A DNA stretch of 64,000 bases from CAKZML01 sp963823435 (GTDB lineage Bacteria; Pseudomonadota; Gammaproteobacteria; Steroidobacterales; BM003). The position numbers and the translations under genes were made by a program. The stretch spans positions 124,001 through 188,000 of the forward strand of contig CAWGLN010000002.1 of the NCBI GenBank assembly GCA_963823435.1, in the 5' to 3' direction. The stretch's first letter is position 1; the number at the start of each line of letters is the position of its first letter. The notes under the pieces were generated by a model. It saw only the letters and a program-made list of their open reading frames with translations, did not search any database and was not told the DNA's origin. This document shows positions 35,614 through 45,801 of this stretch, in pieces.

Positions 35614-38600
35614 TCAAGTGCCGGCGATTTCATCCATCGTTTTAGCGATCCGCTTGGCAGATACGGGCCGCGGAGTGCCCAGTTCCTGCGCAAAAAGGGA
35701 TACCCGGAACTCCTCCAGCATCCAGCGCGCCTTCTCGATACGCTTTTCACCCAACGCATCACGCAGCCTGCCCAGCCGCTCCACCAGCGGCGCAAGCTCC
35801 ACCGCCCGTTGCTGATCCTTCGCCAGGCCCAGCGCCAGCTTCTCAACCCGGCGGGCGGCGGCTTTCAGGTAGCGAGGGTACTGGGTCAGTCGTTCCGGCG
35901 TCACCTGCCGCAAGAACCCCGGAAACACGAGCTGCGACAGCTGATCCTCCACATCACGGGTACACGGGTTGTCCCCTGCCCCCGCCAGGCTCATGCGCAC
36001 TGCCTGGTATTCCAGCAATACGCGGGAGACGATATTGGCCAACTCGCTTGCCCGGGCGACAAATATCCCCTTGCCCCGGTCCAGCAAGGCCTCGAATTCG
36101 GCATGGCTGCGTGGCAAGGTGCTTTTTTCTTCAAGAAAGACCTGCTCAAGCGCCAGCAGGATGAAATCGTCCACCAGGGCTGTTTCGGCTTGCATACGCT
36201 GGTAGACCAGGTTGGCATCCCGAAGCGCCAGAAATACCTTGCGCATATAGCGCACATTGCTCGACAAGGCCCCCGATAACAGGATCAGCAAGGCCTGTCG
36301 GGTCAGTTGCCGGGCCTTGTCAGGCGTCTCGGCCAGCACCTGGTCCACCTGATCGTCCATGGCCTCCAGCGCAGGATAGGCACGCAGCGTGGTCTCGCCA
36401 TGCCGGACCTCCAGCCACTCGGGAATTTCATTGAAATCCCAGGTCTGCAGCCCCCGTCGGTTCCAACTGCCCGACGCGGTGGCTTCAAGGGCGACCGATT
36501 TCAAGTGCTTGCCCAGCTGGTTCCCAAGCGGTTGCGGGTCCAGGCCGTGCGCCAGTTCCTTGCCGTGTTCATCCAACACCCTGATACCCATACGCAGGTA
36601 ACTCGGCAAGGCATCGGCCTGCCAGGCATCAGCGGGAATTTTGACCCCGGTCATGCGCTGCAACTGGCGCGTGACTTCCTGCTCCAGCCCACCCTCGCCA
36701 AACTTCAAGGCGGAACAGACTGCCCTGGCGAAGTCAGGGGCGGGCACAAAGTTTCTGCGCAAGACCTTTGGCAGGGATTTGATCATGGCGGTGACCTTGT
36801 CTTCGAGCATGCCGGGTACCAGCCAATCCAGTTTCTGAAGACTGAGTTGTGGCAGCATCGGCAAGGGTACGTTGACACTGACGCCGTCACGCTGAGAGCC
36901 AGGCTCCACCTGGTAACTCAGCTTCAGCTCGGTGCCCGCAACCCGCAGGACAGGCGGGAACATGGTCTGATCAAATTCAGTCCTGGCATCCGCCACCAGG
37001 TCGCCCTGCTGCATGCACAGCCATTGCGGATCTTCCCTCAGCTTGCGCTTCAGGTGTTTTTCAAAACTGACCCTGTCATGAATATGGGCAGGAAGCTGGG
37101 CATCGTAAAACTCGAACACCGTGTCCGAATCCAGCAGCACACCCCGCGTGCGCTGACGCGCCTCGATGTCCTCCAGGTCCTTGAGCACCACCCGGTTGCA
37201 TTCCAGGAAACGGTGCTCCTGCGGGTAATCATCCGCCACCAGTGCATCGCGTATAAACACCTTGCGTGCCTCTACCGGCGAAATACGTCCAAAGTCAGTC
37301 TTCCGACCCGCCACCAGGACCAGGCCAAACAGGCTCACCGTTTCCGTGGCCGTCACCCGACCGGTCCTGGCATCCCAGGTCGGTTCTCCAAATTCCCGGT
37401 GCACAAGGTGCCCGGCCATCTCCTCCACCCACAGGGGTTCGATCCTGGCCACCACCCTCGCCCACAGGCGACCAGTCTCAACCAGTGCCGACGCCATTAC
37501 CCAACGGGGTTTCTTCTTCGATAAACCGGAACCGGGAAAAATGGCAAAACGGGCGCCGCGAGCGCCGCGGTATTCACGCTTCTCGTCCAGCTCGCCCACA
37601 TGCCCAAGTAAACCCGTGAGCAGCGCCTTGTGCACCGACTCGTACTCCCCGGCGCTGGAATTGATCTGCAGCTTCAACTCGCGCGCCAGGTTTCTCAGCT
37701 GCTGGTACACATCCTGCCATTCCCGCATACGCAGGAAGTTCAGGAACTGGCTCTTCGACCACCTGCGCAGCTGATTCCCGCTCAACTCCTTGCTCTTGGC
37801 CTGCCACAGCTCCCACAAGGCTACAAAGCTCATGAAATCCGAGTCTTTGTGGGCATACTCGGCATGCCGCTGATCGGCTGCCTCACGGGCATCGCCGGGG
37901 CGTTCCCTGGGGTCCTGGATGCTCAGACCGCTGGCAATCACCAGCACCTCGCGCAGGCAGTTGAGTTTGCCGGCGGCAAGTATCATGCGACCAAAGACCG
38001 GGTCCACCGGGAAGCGTGCGATCTGTCTGCCCATGGGCGTAATGGCCTGGTTTTCATCCACCGCACCCAGTTCGCGCAGGAGTCTGAAACCGTCACGCAC
38101 AAAGCGCGGATCGGGCGGCTCAAGGAAGGGGAAGGCCTCGATGTCCCCCAGTCCTAGGGCGGCCATTTGCAGGATGACGCTGGCCAGGTTGGTACGCAGT
38201 ATTTCCGGATCAGTAAATGGCGGACGTGCCTCGAAATCCTCCTGGCTATACAGACGCACGCATATACCTGCACGCACCCGGCCGCAACGACCTGCTCGCT
38301 GGCTGGCCGCCGCCTGTGAAATTTTCTCTATCGGCAGTCGCTGAACCTTGCTCCGGTGGCTGTAACGGCTGATTCGCGCATAACCTGCATCCACAACGAA
38401 GCGGATACCGGGAACCGTGATGGAAGTTTCCGCCACATTGGTCGCCAGCACGATGCGCCTCGGGCCATCACTGCGAAACGCCCGTTGCTGCTCGGACACA
38501 GACAGGCGGGCGTACAAGGGCAATATCAGCGTGTTTGACCACTGCTTCCTGCGCAGCAGTTCGGCCACCTCGTGGATCTCCCGTTCGCCCGACAGGAACA

Positions 38601-39495
38601 CCAGGGTGTGATCCCTGGGCAATTCCTCGACCGCATCAACAACCTGTTGAATCAGGTCCCTGCCGTCCTCGTCATCGGGTTCCCGGTACTCCAGGTCAAC
38701 CGGGTACGTACGACCGGATACTTCAATCACCGGCGCATTATCAAAATGTGCCGAAAACTTGTCCGGATCGATGGTGGCCGAGGTGATGATGAGCTTCAGC
38801 TCAGGCCGCCTCGGTAACAGCTGCTTCAGGTACCCCAGCAGGAAATCGATATTCAGACTGCGCTCGTGGGCCTCGTCGATGATGATCGTGTCGTAGGCCC
38901 ACAGCATCCTGTCACGTTGTAATTCTGCCAGCAGGATGCCATCGGTCATCAGCTTGACCAGGCTGTTCTCCGAGGAACTGTCGGTGAATCTGACCTTGTA
39001 TCCCACCAACTGTCCCAGCGGCGTATTCAACTCTTCGGCAATCCTTGCGGCCACCGTCCTGGCGGCTATTCGCCTTGGCTGCGTGTGTCCGATCAGACCG
39101 GTAATACCCCGACCCAGTTGCATACAGATCTTCGGAATCTGGGTGGTCTTGCCGGACCCGGTTTCACCGCAAATCACCACCACCTGGTGCTTCTGTATCG
39201 CTGCGGCAATCTCGTCCCTGCGCTCGCTGACCGGCAACTCCTCGGGGAAGCGCAGCAAGGGGACACTGCTCGCCCGGTTACGGGCTTTTTGCAGGGAGTT
39301 TTCCAGCTGGCGTTCCAGTCTTTCCAGGTCCGGGTTGCCGGTTTTCCCTGTCTTCAGACGGTTGCCGATACGCCCGAGTAACTGACGCATCCCCGGCCGG
39401 TCGGCCAACATGGCCCGGTCCAGGTTCTCACGCAGGTGTTTCATGCGTGCCTGTGCCGGCGGCGTACGCGGTTTATTCGATGGTCCGACAGTCAT
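35614..39495 (-). CDS. hrpA: ATP-dependent RNA helicase HrpA
   Basis: A DEAH-box helicase of 1293 residues, close to the 1300 of E. coli HrpA, which rescues stalled ribosomes. Walker A GETGSGKTTQ is at about 110-118 and DEAH at 207-210 (IIIDEAHERSLN). SATIDPDKFSAHF, TNVAETSITVPGI and QRAGRCGRV are the later helicase motifs. The long C-terminal region of HrpA-type proteins is present. Its start overlaps the kinase stop (ATGA), so it is coupled to the two-component genes. Confidence 0.95.
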   Translation of the reverse strand: MTVGPSNKPRTPPAQARMKHLRENLDRAMLADRPGMRQLLGRIGNRLKTGKTGNPDLERLERQLENSLQKARNRASSVPLLRFPEELPVSERRDEIAAAIQKHQVVVICGETGSGKTTQIPKICMQLGRGITGLIGHTQPRRIAARTVAARIAEELNTPLGQLVGYKVRFTDSSSENSLVKLMTDGILLAELQRDRMLWAYDTIIIDEAHERSLNIDFLLGYLKQLLPRRPELKLIITSATIDPDKFSAHFDNAPVIEVSGRTYPVDLEYREPDDEDGRDLIQQVVDAVEELPRDHTLVFLSGEREIHEVAELLRRKQWSNTLILPLYARLSVSEQQRAFRSDGPRRIVLATNVAETSITVPGIRFVVDAGYARISRYSHRSKVQRLPIEKISQAAASQRAGRCGRVRAGICVRLYSQEDFEARPPFTDPEILRTNLASVILQMAALGLGDIEAFPFLEPPDPRFVRDGFRLLRELGAVDENQAITPMGRQIARFPVDPVFGRMILAAGKLNCLREVLVIASGLSIQDPRERPGDAREAADQRHAEYAHKDSDFMSFVALWELWQAKSKELSGNQLRRWSKSQFLNFLRMREWQDVYQQLRNLARELKLQINSSAGEYESVHKALLTGLLGHVGELDEKREYRGARGARFAIFPGSGLSKKKPRWVMASALVETGRLWARVVARIEPLWVEEMAGHLVHREFGEPTWDARTGRVTATETVSLFGLVLVAGRKTDFGRISPVEARKVFIRDALVADDYPQEHRFLECNRVVLKDLEDIEARQRTRGVLLDSDTVFEFYDAQLPAHIHDRVSFEKHLKRKLREDPQWLCMQQGDLVADARTEFDQTMFPPVLRVAGTELKLSYQVEPGSQRDGVSVNVPLPMLPQLSLQKLDWLVPGMLEDKVTAMIKSLPKVLRRNFVPAPDFARAVCSALKFGEGGLEQEVTRQLQRMTGVKIPADAWQADALPSYLRMGIRVLDEHGKELAHGLDPQPLGNQLGKHLKSVALEATASGSWNRRGLQTWDFNEIPEWLEVRHGETTLRAYPALEAMDDQVDQVLAETPDKARQLTRQALLILLSGALSSNVRYMRKVFLALRDANLVYQRMQAETALVDDFILLALEQVFLEEKSTLPRSHAEFEALLDRGKGIFVARASELANIVSRVLLEYQAVRMSLAGAGDNPCTRDVEDQLSQLVFPGFLRQVTPERLTQYPRYLKAAARRVEKLALGLAKDQQRAVELAPLVERLGRLRDALGEKRIEKARWMLEEFRVSLFAQELGTPRPVSAKRIAKTMDEIAGT

Positions 39496-40847
39496 ATGCC
39501 TGGCAGCACCACGACTACCTGTCCACCACCCAGACCCGAGCGCCCGACTTCCAGACCGCCACCATAGGCCAGCGCCAACTCCCTGACTACGGACAGACCG
39601 ATGCCCTGGCCGTCGTTACGCTCATCGGCGCGCACACCGCGCTGCAACAACATTTCCTCCAGACCCTCGGGGAAACCGATACCGTCGTCCTCCACCCGGA
39701 TTCGCAGACCGGGCTTGCCGGAATCGCCCGCTGGAATTTGCTCCATCTTCAAACCCAGTTGCTTATCGCAATACTTGTATGCGTTATCCAGCAGGTTGCC
39801 CAGGATCTCCATCAGGTCACCACGTTCACCGTGAAAGGCCAGCGAGACCGGCAGGTCCAGCAGGTGTTGTGGCGCCTTGTCCGCATATACCTTGTCCAGG
39901 GCCTCAATCACGCCCCGGGCCACCTGCACGGCATCCAGCTGTTTGCGACCCAGGGTACCGCTGCCCGCGGCAGCAGCCCGCTGCAACTGGTAGCGGATGA
40001 TCTCGTCCATCCTCGCGACCTGGCGATCCAGCAAGGCGGTATCGGTCTGCCCGTCACTGTTCAACTGACTGCGCACGACCGCGAGCGGTGTCTTCAGACT
40101 GTGGGCAAGGTCACCCAGTGCATGGCGGTAACGCTGCAATCTCTGCCTCTCCGAGAGGATCAGGGCGTTCATGTTCCGGGTTACCGGCTCAAGCTCCCTC
40201 GGGTAGCCGGAACCCAGGATTTCCGCCTGGCCTTTTTCCACCGCATCTATTTCCCGCTCTATACGCCTGAGGGGTCGCACTACCACGCCCATCACCACGG
40301 CCACCGAGAATAGCAGCATCAGCAGCGAGGCCAGGAACCAGCTACCCATCTGGCGTCGGAAGCGATTTACCTGGGCGGTATATCCATCCAGATTCTCAGC
40401 CACCTGGACCGCAAAAGCCTCGATCCGGCCATCGTCAAACTCCCATTCCACACCGAAAGTCAGCGCGAGGTAGGCCGATCCATCCGACGCCCTGACCCGG
40501 CGAAATATACGGGTGCCCGGCGGAGGCAAGCTCTCCTGGGCGATATGCAAACCGGTACTGGAGGATGAACGCCACAGGGCTGCTCCAGCAGCGTTCAGCA
40601 ATTCCGCGTACAAGCCTGAACCGGCCTGGGCAAACCTTGGGTCCGGCAATTCACTGGAAATCGACAGACTTTGCCCATTTGGCTCGGCGGCGGCCAGGAG
40701 CATGATGACCCTGACATCCAGCACGTCCTGCACGGCCCTCTCTCCGGCATGTCGGAAAGCAAGATCCAGACCAAAACCTGTGAGCCCGAAAAACAGTATC
40801 AGTATCCCGCTGACCCAGAGCAGCAACCTGCCTCGCAAGGAGTACAT
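39492..40847 (-). CDS. sensor histidine kinase, PhoQ-like
   Basis: A 451-residue membrane sensor. Two transmembrane helices at about residues 8-30 and 169-190 bracket a periplasmic domain of about 140 residues. H-box: HALGDLAHSLKTPLAVVRSQL with phospho-acceptor His249. The N-box NLLDNAYKYC, VEDDGIGFPEG and GQGIGLSVVRELA complete the ATPase. The kinase resembles PhoQ/QseC-type sensors. The signal it senses cannot be read. It is transcribed with the response regulator and hrpA. Confidence 0.92.
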   Translation of the reverse strand: MYSLRGRLLLWVSGILILFFGLTGFGLDLAFRHAGERAVQDVLDVRVIMLLAAAEPNGQSLSISSELPDPRFAQAGSGLYAELLNAAGAALWRSSSSTGLHIAQESLPPPGTRIFRRVRASDGSAYLALTFGVEWEFDDGRIEAFAVQVAENLDGYTAQVNRFRRQMGSWFLASLLMLLFSVAVVMGVVVRPLRRIEREIDAVEKGQAEILGSGYPRELEPVTRNMNALILSERQRLQRYRHALGDLAHSLKTPLAVVRSQLNSDGQTDTALLDRQVARMDEIIRYQLQRAAAAGSGTLGRKQLDAVQVARGVIEALDKVYADKAPQHLLDLPVSLAFHGERGDLMEILGNLLDNAYKYCDKQLGLKMEQIPAGDSGKPGLRIRVEDDGIGFPEGLEEMLLQRGVRADERNDGQGIGLSVVRELALAYGGGLEVGRSGLGGGQVVVVLPGI

Positions 40848-40881
40848 CAGATGCTCACTCTCGTGCTGCAGGCGCGATCCC

Positions 40882-41559
40882 TCAACTGGGATCCAGGGCC
40901 CAGCGATAGCCGCGCCCCCTCAGGGTTTCAATTGGATTCAGCACGCCCTCCGGGTCAAGTTTTACCCGCAGGCGGCGAATAAACACCTCTATGGTGTTGC
41001 TGTCACGTTCAAAATCCTGTTCATACAGTCTTTCAGTAAGATCCGCCTTTGACATCACTTTGCCGGCGGCCAGCAACAGGCATTCCAGCAGGCGGTATTC
41101 GAACGAGGTCAGTTCCAGTTCCCGCTCGGCAACCTTGACCTTCTGGCTGCGCGTATCCAGGCTCACCGGACCGCTGCGTAACACCGGGTCTGACCATCCG
41201 CCGGTCCGGCGCAACAGCGCCTGTACCCGGGCCAGCAATTCTTCAATACTGAATGGCTTGACCACATAGTCGTCGGCGCCGGCCTGCAGGGCCTCCACCT
41301 TGTCCTGCCAGCGATCGCGCGCGGTCAGGACCAGGATAGGCATCTTGGCGCCCTTTTCCCGGGCCAGGCGGATCAGGTCCATGCCGGAAATGCCTGGCAG
41401 ACCCAGGTCTACGATTGCGAGGTCTATCGGATACTCCGTAGCAAAATACAGACCTTCCTCCCCGTCCTTTGCCGTATCTACCACGAACCCCTGCTTGCGC
41501 AGTTTGCCCTGCAGGGATTCCCGCAGTTCCAGTTCGTCTTCGACTAGCAGTAATCGCAT
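40882..41559 (-). CDS. OmpR/PhoP-family response regulator
   Basis: A 225-residue regulator: receiver domain (LLLVEDE acidic pocket, phospho-acceptor Asp51 in IVDLGLPG, switch Lys101 in DDYVVKPF) and winged-helix DNA-binding domain ending in RRLRVKLDPEGVLNPIETLRGRGYRWA. It is cotranscribed upstream of the cognate kinase. The PepSY gene precedes it with an 11-nt gap. Confidence 0.94.
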   Translation of the reverse strand: MRLLLVEDELELRESLQGKLRKQGFVVDTAKDGEEGLYFATEYPIDLAIVDLGLPGISGMDLIRLAREKGAKMPILVLTARDRWQDKVEALQAGADDYVVKPFSIEELLARVQALLRRTGGWSDPVLRSGPVSLDTRSQKVKVAERELELTSFEYRLLECLLLAAGKVMSKADLTERLYEQDFERDSNTIEVFIRRLRVKLDPEGVLNPIETLRGRGYRWALDPS

Positions 41560-41570
41560 GAAATTGGCTC

Positions 41571-41900
41571 CTACTGGATCCTGCCGCTCTGGGCATCCAC
41601 CTTCACCGTACTCACCCGCCCCTGGTCACTGAGCAACTTGATCACATGTACCTTTCGGCCGCCCTGGTCGGTGGTGCTGGCGCTGATTACTTTCCCACCA
41701 AACCGCTCCCGCACCATGGCCACTGCGGCGTCCAGGGACATCTCGGCCTTGGCCGTGACTCTCGGGCGGTCGCGATTTGCGCTGACGTGTATCCGGTCCG
41801 CGGGTGCAGCCGCGGCCGGGGGAAGCAGGCCAGGGACAAGCAAGACCAACAAAAGCGCCGGTAGCAGGCGACGAGCAATTAACTTGGAAAAATATCTCAT
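41571..41900 (-). CDS. PepSY-domain periplasmic protein
   Basis: A 109-residue precursor: signal peptide (LLPALLLVLLVPGLLPPAAAA) and a single PepSY domain (SLDAAVAMVRERFGGKVISASTTDQGGRKVHVIKLLSDQGRVSTVKVDAQSGRI). Such small PepSY proteins are commonly encoded next to two-component systems and may modulate the sensor in the periplasm; that role here is inferred. It is first or second in the operon with the response regulator. Confidence 0.87.
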   Translation of the reverse strand: MRYFSKLIARRLLPALLLVLLVPGLLPPAAAAPADRIHVSANRDRPRVTAKAEMSLDAAVAMVRERFGGKVISASTTDQGGRKVHVIKLLSDQGRVSTVKVDAQSGRIQ

Positions 41901-41953
41901 GACGCTAGTGTCACCCGCCGCCGACGCACTGGCAACCGCGACGCTGTTCTGCC

Positions 41954-42511
41954 CTACCGGTACTGATCGTCAATGCTCGGACGCACGTCCACCCGGACCT
42001 TTACTCGCTTGCCCGGGTCATAAGGCATCCGGGTGCTATACAGACGCCCGTGGTATTTGTACGTCACCTGATAGCCTTCGACCCGTTCCTGGAAGCTGAC
42101 TTGCTCGCGGGTCTGGCAGCGTTGTACCGGATAGCTGACGGTTTCTGCGGAGGCTGTGCCCTGCCGGCTTGCGCTCTGTCCAACCGTTGAACCTACCGCG
42201 ACACCGAGCATGGTCATTGCCACCTGCCCGCCCCCATGGCCAAACTGGCTGCCGATCAGTCCACCAACCAGGCCGCCCACGATGGCTGATCCGCTAACAC
42301 CGGGCCGATGTGGGACTGACTCAACCACGGTTTCTTCCCAGCATTCCCGCGTGGGCGTGCTGATTTTGACCTGACGCACGACGGGCACGACCTTGACCAC
42401 CTTGGCGTAGTCATACACAGCGCCATCCCGGTGACCTTTTTCCGGCCCCGCCAGGGCCAGGTTAAGCATAAGCAGACTGGACAGGCTTATCAGGGATATC
42501 AGTTTTTTCAT
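41954..42511 (-). CDS. glycine-zipper 2TM-domain envelope protein
   Basis: A 185-residue precursor with a signal peptide (LISLISLSSLLMLNLALA). A glycine-zipper core (GSAIVGGLVGGLIGSQFGHGGGQ...MLGVAVGSTVGQSA) matches the Rick_17kDa/SlyB-like 2TM domain. A Cys-containing stretch before it (TRECWEETVVES) and a basic, Tyr-rich tail (YPVQRCQTREQ...YHGRLYSTRMPYDPGKRVKV) follow the family pattern. The ATG at 42511 is preceded by AAGGAGACC. Confidence 0.85.
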   Translation of the reverse strand: MKKLISLISLSSLLMLNLALAGPEKGHRDGAVYDYAKVVKVVPVVRQVKISTPTRECWEETVVESVPHRPGVSGSAIVGGLVGGLIGSQFGHGGGQVAMTMLGVAVGSTVGQSASRQGTASAETVSYPVQRCQTREQVSFQERVEGYQVTYKYHGRLYSTRMPYDPGKRVKVRVDVRPSIDDQYR

Positions 42512-42631
42512 GGCAGGTCTCCTTGCCGTCTTGGCCGAATGCACACCCGCGTATTGCCGGGACTTGGCCACAGACTAGCCCCCGCTAGCTGAACCGGGAC
42601 TGAACTATAAAAAACGTCATCCAGCCCTGCC

Positions 42632-43417
42632 TCAGCGTCCCGATTGCTTGGCCTGCTCCCACAAGCCATCCATGTGCTCCAGGCTGGCTTCGTGTGGGCT
42701 GCTGCCCTCCCTGGCCAAGGCCTGTTCTACGTATTCGAAACGCTGCTGGAACCTGCGATTGGAATCTCGCAATGCCGCCTCCGGATCAAGCTCATGGTGA
42801 CGACACAGGTTCACCACGGCAAACAACAAGTCGCCCACCTCGTGATGCATACCCTGCTTGTCGCCGGTGTCTATTTCACGGTCCAGCTCATCCAGTTCCT
42901 CGCTTATCTTGTCCCGAGGTCCCCGGGCGTCGGGCCAGTCAAAACCGGTCTTGCCGGCACGCCTGCCCAACTTGGCCGCCCGGGTCAGCGCCGGCAAGCC
43001 AATCGGTATGTCTGCAAGGACGCTGGCGACGCCCTGTCCCCTGGCTTGTTTTTCCCGGGCCTTGTGCGCATCCCAGGCCAGGGTCTGGGCTGCTGCATCG
43101 GCTATTTCCTCCTGCGCAAACACGTGGGGATGTCTGCGCACCAGTTTCTCGCATATCCCTGCAATTACCTGGTCGAGGTCAAACAGGGCCTGCTCCTGCG
43201 CCATACGGGCGTGATAAATGACCTGGAAAAGCAGGTCCCCGAGCTCCTCGCACAATTCGCTCATCTCGCCACGGGCTATGGCGTCGGCGACTTCGTAGGC
43301 CTCCTCGATGGTATACGGGGCGATGCTCTGAAAATTCTGCTCCAGGTCCCAGGGACACCCGGCAACGGGGTTTCTGAGCCGCGCCATGATTTCCACAAGC
43401 TCTGAAATATCATTCAT
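42632..43417 (-). CDS. mazG: nucleoside triphosphate pyrophosphohydrolase MazG
   Basis: Hydrolyses NTPs and aberrant dNTPs. At 261 residues it contains two MazG helical domains, the first with CPWDLEQNFQSIAPYTIEEAYEVADAI and CEELGDLLFQVIYHA, and the second with ISEELDELDREI and HEVGDLLFAVVNLCRH; the EExxE-type Mg ligands are present in both. Its start overlaps the nudix stop by ATGA, so house-cleaning enzymes are coupled. Confidence 0.93.
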   Translation of the reverse strand: MNDISELVEIMARLRNPVAGCPWDLEQNFQSIAPYTIEEAYEVADAIARGEMSELCEELGDLLFQVIYHARMAQEQALFDLDQVIAGICEKLVRRHPHVFAQEEIADAAAQTLAWDAHKAREKQARGQGVASVLADIPIGLPALTRAAKLGRRAGKTGFDWPDARGPRDKISEELDELDREIDTGDKQGMHHEVGDLLFAVVNLCRHHELDPEAALRDSNRRFQQRFEYVEQALAREGSSPHEASLEHMDGLWEQAKQSGR

Positions 43418-44058
43418 AAGGCCTGTTTCCCGACAAATAATTGTTGATGCAGACTGACTATCATGCCGGCTGTGGCGCCCCAGATATTCCTGCCCTGGTA
43501 ATGAATTTCATAAACCGGCACCAGGCGGTCAAAAATCTGCCGTTGTCTCAGGCTGTGATTGGCAACGTCCATAAGAAATTCCAACGGTACCTCGAACGCA
43601 TCGGTTGCCTCGACCATGTCCGGCACCAGGGTAAACCCCGGGCGTACCAGCCCGATCACCGGGGTGACGCGATAGTGGCTAATTGTCAGGTAGGCCGGAA
43701 GGTGCCCCAGCACCTCGACAAAATGGGGCTCAAGGTTGATTTCTTCGTGGGCCTCCCGCAAGGCGGCCGCATCGGGGCCCTCATCCTGCGGTTCTATCCG
43801 CCCACCCGGAAAGCTGATTTGGCCCGCATGATGTTTCAGGCCCTCGGCTCGCTGGGTCAGCAGGACGTTCAGACTCTCCCCGCGATCCACGATGGGAATC
43901 AATACGGCGGCCGGCGCCCAGCGCCCGGGATTGAATTTTCGAAGCAGACCAGGCAAGTCACCGTGCATGCCGGGCATATCCACCTCGTACAGTTCCGGAA
44001 ACTTTTCTCGTGACCTAATATTCTTGTGAAGAATATCTCTTAACTTATTGTATTCCAT
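43414..44058 (-). CDS. NUDIX hydrolase, CoA pyrophosphatase (NudL/YeaB type)
   Basis: A 214-residue NUDIX enzyme. LLTQRAEGLKHHAGQISFPGG is the UPF0035 motif of CoA-diphosphatases and is directly followed by the Nudix box (GGRIEPQDEGPDAAALREAHEEINL). Likely role: hydrolysis of (oxidised) CoA to phosphopantetheine. The ATG at 44058 is chosen; a TTG at 44088 would extend by 10 residues, and neither has a clear ribosome site. Confidence 0.87.
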   Translation of the reverse strand: MEYNKLRDILHKNIRSREKFPELYEVDMPGMHGDLPGLLRKFNPGRWAPAAVLIPIVDRGESLNVLLTQRAEGLKHHAGQISFPGGRIEPQDEGPDAAALREAHEEINLEPHFVEVLGHLPAYLTISHYRVTPVIGLVRPGFTLVPDMVEATDAFEVPLEFLMDVANHSLRQRQIFDRLVPVYEIHYQGRNIWGATAGMIVSLHQQLFVGKQAL

Positions 44059-44388
44059 ATCTATTACTTGCGTGTTTTTGATTCCCAATTATCGATACCG
44101 GTGCCCCCCAATGGCACGGAAATACTAATGGGACCGATCAATATCCAGCCCCGACATCCGGTGGGTCGCAGTTTCGCCGCAGATCAGGACTCCCCCGCAC
44201 TGTCCGACCGGTGCCCGCCTGGGGTATTATTCGCGCCCATCGTAACACCGTGCCCAGAGGCACTGTACCGGTTCCCCCGGACCAGGCGAGGGTCGCTCCC
44301 CGACGGAGTGGCCAACTGGAACTCCGGTGATCACCGGCAGCGGTATCTCGCGGCTTCACTCGCGACTGACGAAAAGAAATTACCTACC
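44059..44388. other. divergent intergenic region, nudix/purB
   Basis: 330 nt between two divergent starts. A TATTAT at 44226-44231 could be a + strand -10 element, without a convincing -35. The purB frame stays open back to 44068, but the translation there lacks adenylosuccinate-lyase similarity. No RNA gene or clear operator is seen. Confidence 0.4.
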
Positions 44389-45801
44389 ATGACCAACACG
44401 TCTTCAAGTGATTCCCCGGTTGATCTTTCCCTACTCATGGCCCTGTCTCCGGCCGATGGCCGCTACGCGTCTCGCTGTGACAGCCTGCGTCCCATTTTCA
44501 GCGAATTCGGTCTGATTCGATTTCGCACCCGGGTTGTGGTGCAGTGGTTGCGTCACCTGGCCAGGGACGCCGGTCTGGATGAATTGAAGCCCTGGCCGGG
44601 GAACGTGGATGCGGTGCTCGAAACCCTGGTCTCCGCTTTCGGCGCAAACGAGGCAGCCGAGGTAAAAAGCATTGAAGCCATAACCAACCACGACGTAAAA
44701 GCCGTGGAATACCTGGTCAAGAACCGCATCGACACAGTGCCGGGCGCGACCCACCTGAAAGAATTCGTACATTTTGCCTGTACCTCCGAGGACGTCAACA
44801 ACCTGGCCTACGCCTTGATGTTGCGAGAAGCAAGGGAAACGGTTCTGCTGCCGACCATGGACCGGGTGATTGCCCGGATCAGCGAAATGGCCGAAGTCCA
44901 TGCCGGTCAGCCCATGCTGTCACGCACGCATGGCCAGACTGCGTCCCCCACGACCCTGGGCAAGGAGTTGGCCAACGTTGCCCATCGCCTGGGGCGGCAA
45001 CGCAGACAACTGGCGGCGGTCGAAACCCTGGGCAAGATCAACGGCGCGGTAGGTAATTTCAATGCGCACCTGGTTGCCTACCCGGAGCTGGACTGGTCCG
45101 GAATCTCACGCCGATTTATCGCCAGTCTGGGCCTGGTGGCAAATCCCTACACGACGCAGATTGAACCGCATGACTGGATAGCTGAGTACTGTGATGCGCT
45201 GGCGCGTTTCAACACCATACTGATAGATTTCTGCCGAGACACCTGGGGTTATATTTCGCTCGGCTATTTCAAGCAACGCCCGGTAGAAGGGGAAGTGGGC
45301 AGTTCCACCATGCCGCACAAGGTCAACCCCATAGACTTTGAGAATGCGGAGGGTAACCTGGGTGTCGCCAACGCCTTGTTGAATCATTTCTCCGCCAAGC
45401 TGCCTGTCTCCCGCTGGCAGCGTGACCTGTCTGACTCCACCGTGCTGCGCAACCTGGGCGTGGCGCTGGGGCACGTGGTAATTGCCCTGGAGGCCAGCCT
45501 CAAGGGTGTCGGCAAACTCGAGGTCAACGCAGTGCGAATAGAGGCCGATCTCGACGGGGCCTGGGAAGTTCTCGCGGAGCCGGTGCAGACCGTGATGCGC
45601 AGGTACGGCATCGAGAATCCGTATGAGAAGCTCAAGGCGCTCACCCGTGGACAGGCTGTGAATGCCGACACTCTGCGGGCGTTCATCAACGACCTGGAAA
45701 TCCCCGCGCAGGCACGCAAGGAATTGCTGGCCCTGAGTCCCGCCAACTACATCGGACTGGCAGAGTCACTCGCCCGAAATCTGGGCAAAGAGACACGGTG
45801 A
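44389..45801 (+). CDS. purB: adenylosuccinate lyase
   Basis: A purine biosynthetic enzyme acting twice (SAICAR to AICAR and adenylosuccinate to AMP). The 470 residues match the E. coli-type enzyme. LSPADGRYASRCDSLRPIFSE is the N-terminal signature, TSEDVNNLAYALM and SRTHGQTASPTTLGKE provide the catalytic His, and the fumarase-superfamily loop is GSSTMPHKVNPIDFEN. It starts an operon with roxA (4-nt overlap), a GNAT gene and an unknown gene. Confidence 0.95.
   Translation: MTNTSSSDSPVDLSLLMALSPADGRYASRCDSLRPIFSEFGLIRFRTRVVVQWLRHLARDAGLDELKPWPGNVDAVLETLVSAFGANEAAEVKSIEAITNHDVKAVEYLVKNRIDTVPGATHLKEFVHFACTSEDVNNLAYALMLREARETVLLPTMDRVIARISEMAEVHAGQPMLSRTHGQTASPTTLGKELANVAHRLGRQRRQLAAVETLGKINGAVGNFNAHLVAYPELDWSGISRRFIASLGLVANPYTTQIEPHDWIAEYCDALARFNTILIDFCRDTWGYISLGYFKQRPVEGEVGSSTMPHKVNPIDFENAEGNLGVANALLNHFSAKLPVSRWQRDLSDSTVLRNLGVALGHVVIALEASLKGVGKLEVNAVRIEADLDGAWEVLAEPVQTVMRRYGIENPYEKLKALTRGQAVNADTLRAFINDLEIPAQARKELLALSPANYIGLAESLARNLGKETR

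Noticed and set aside
36307..37524. 405-codon + strand open frame opposite hrpA
   Set aside because: Antisense of the HrpA C-terminal part; no domain is visible.
44068..44388. N-terminal extension of purB
   Set aside because: The frame is open but the translated segment has no similarity to adenylosuccinate lyases. The ATG at 44389 gives the normal N terminus.
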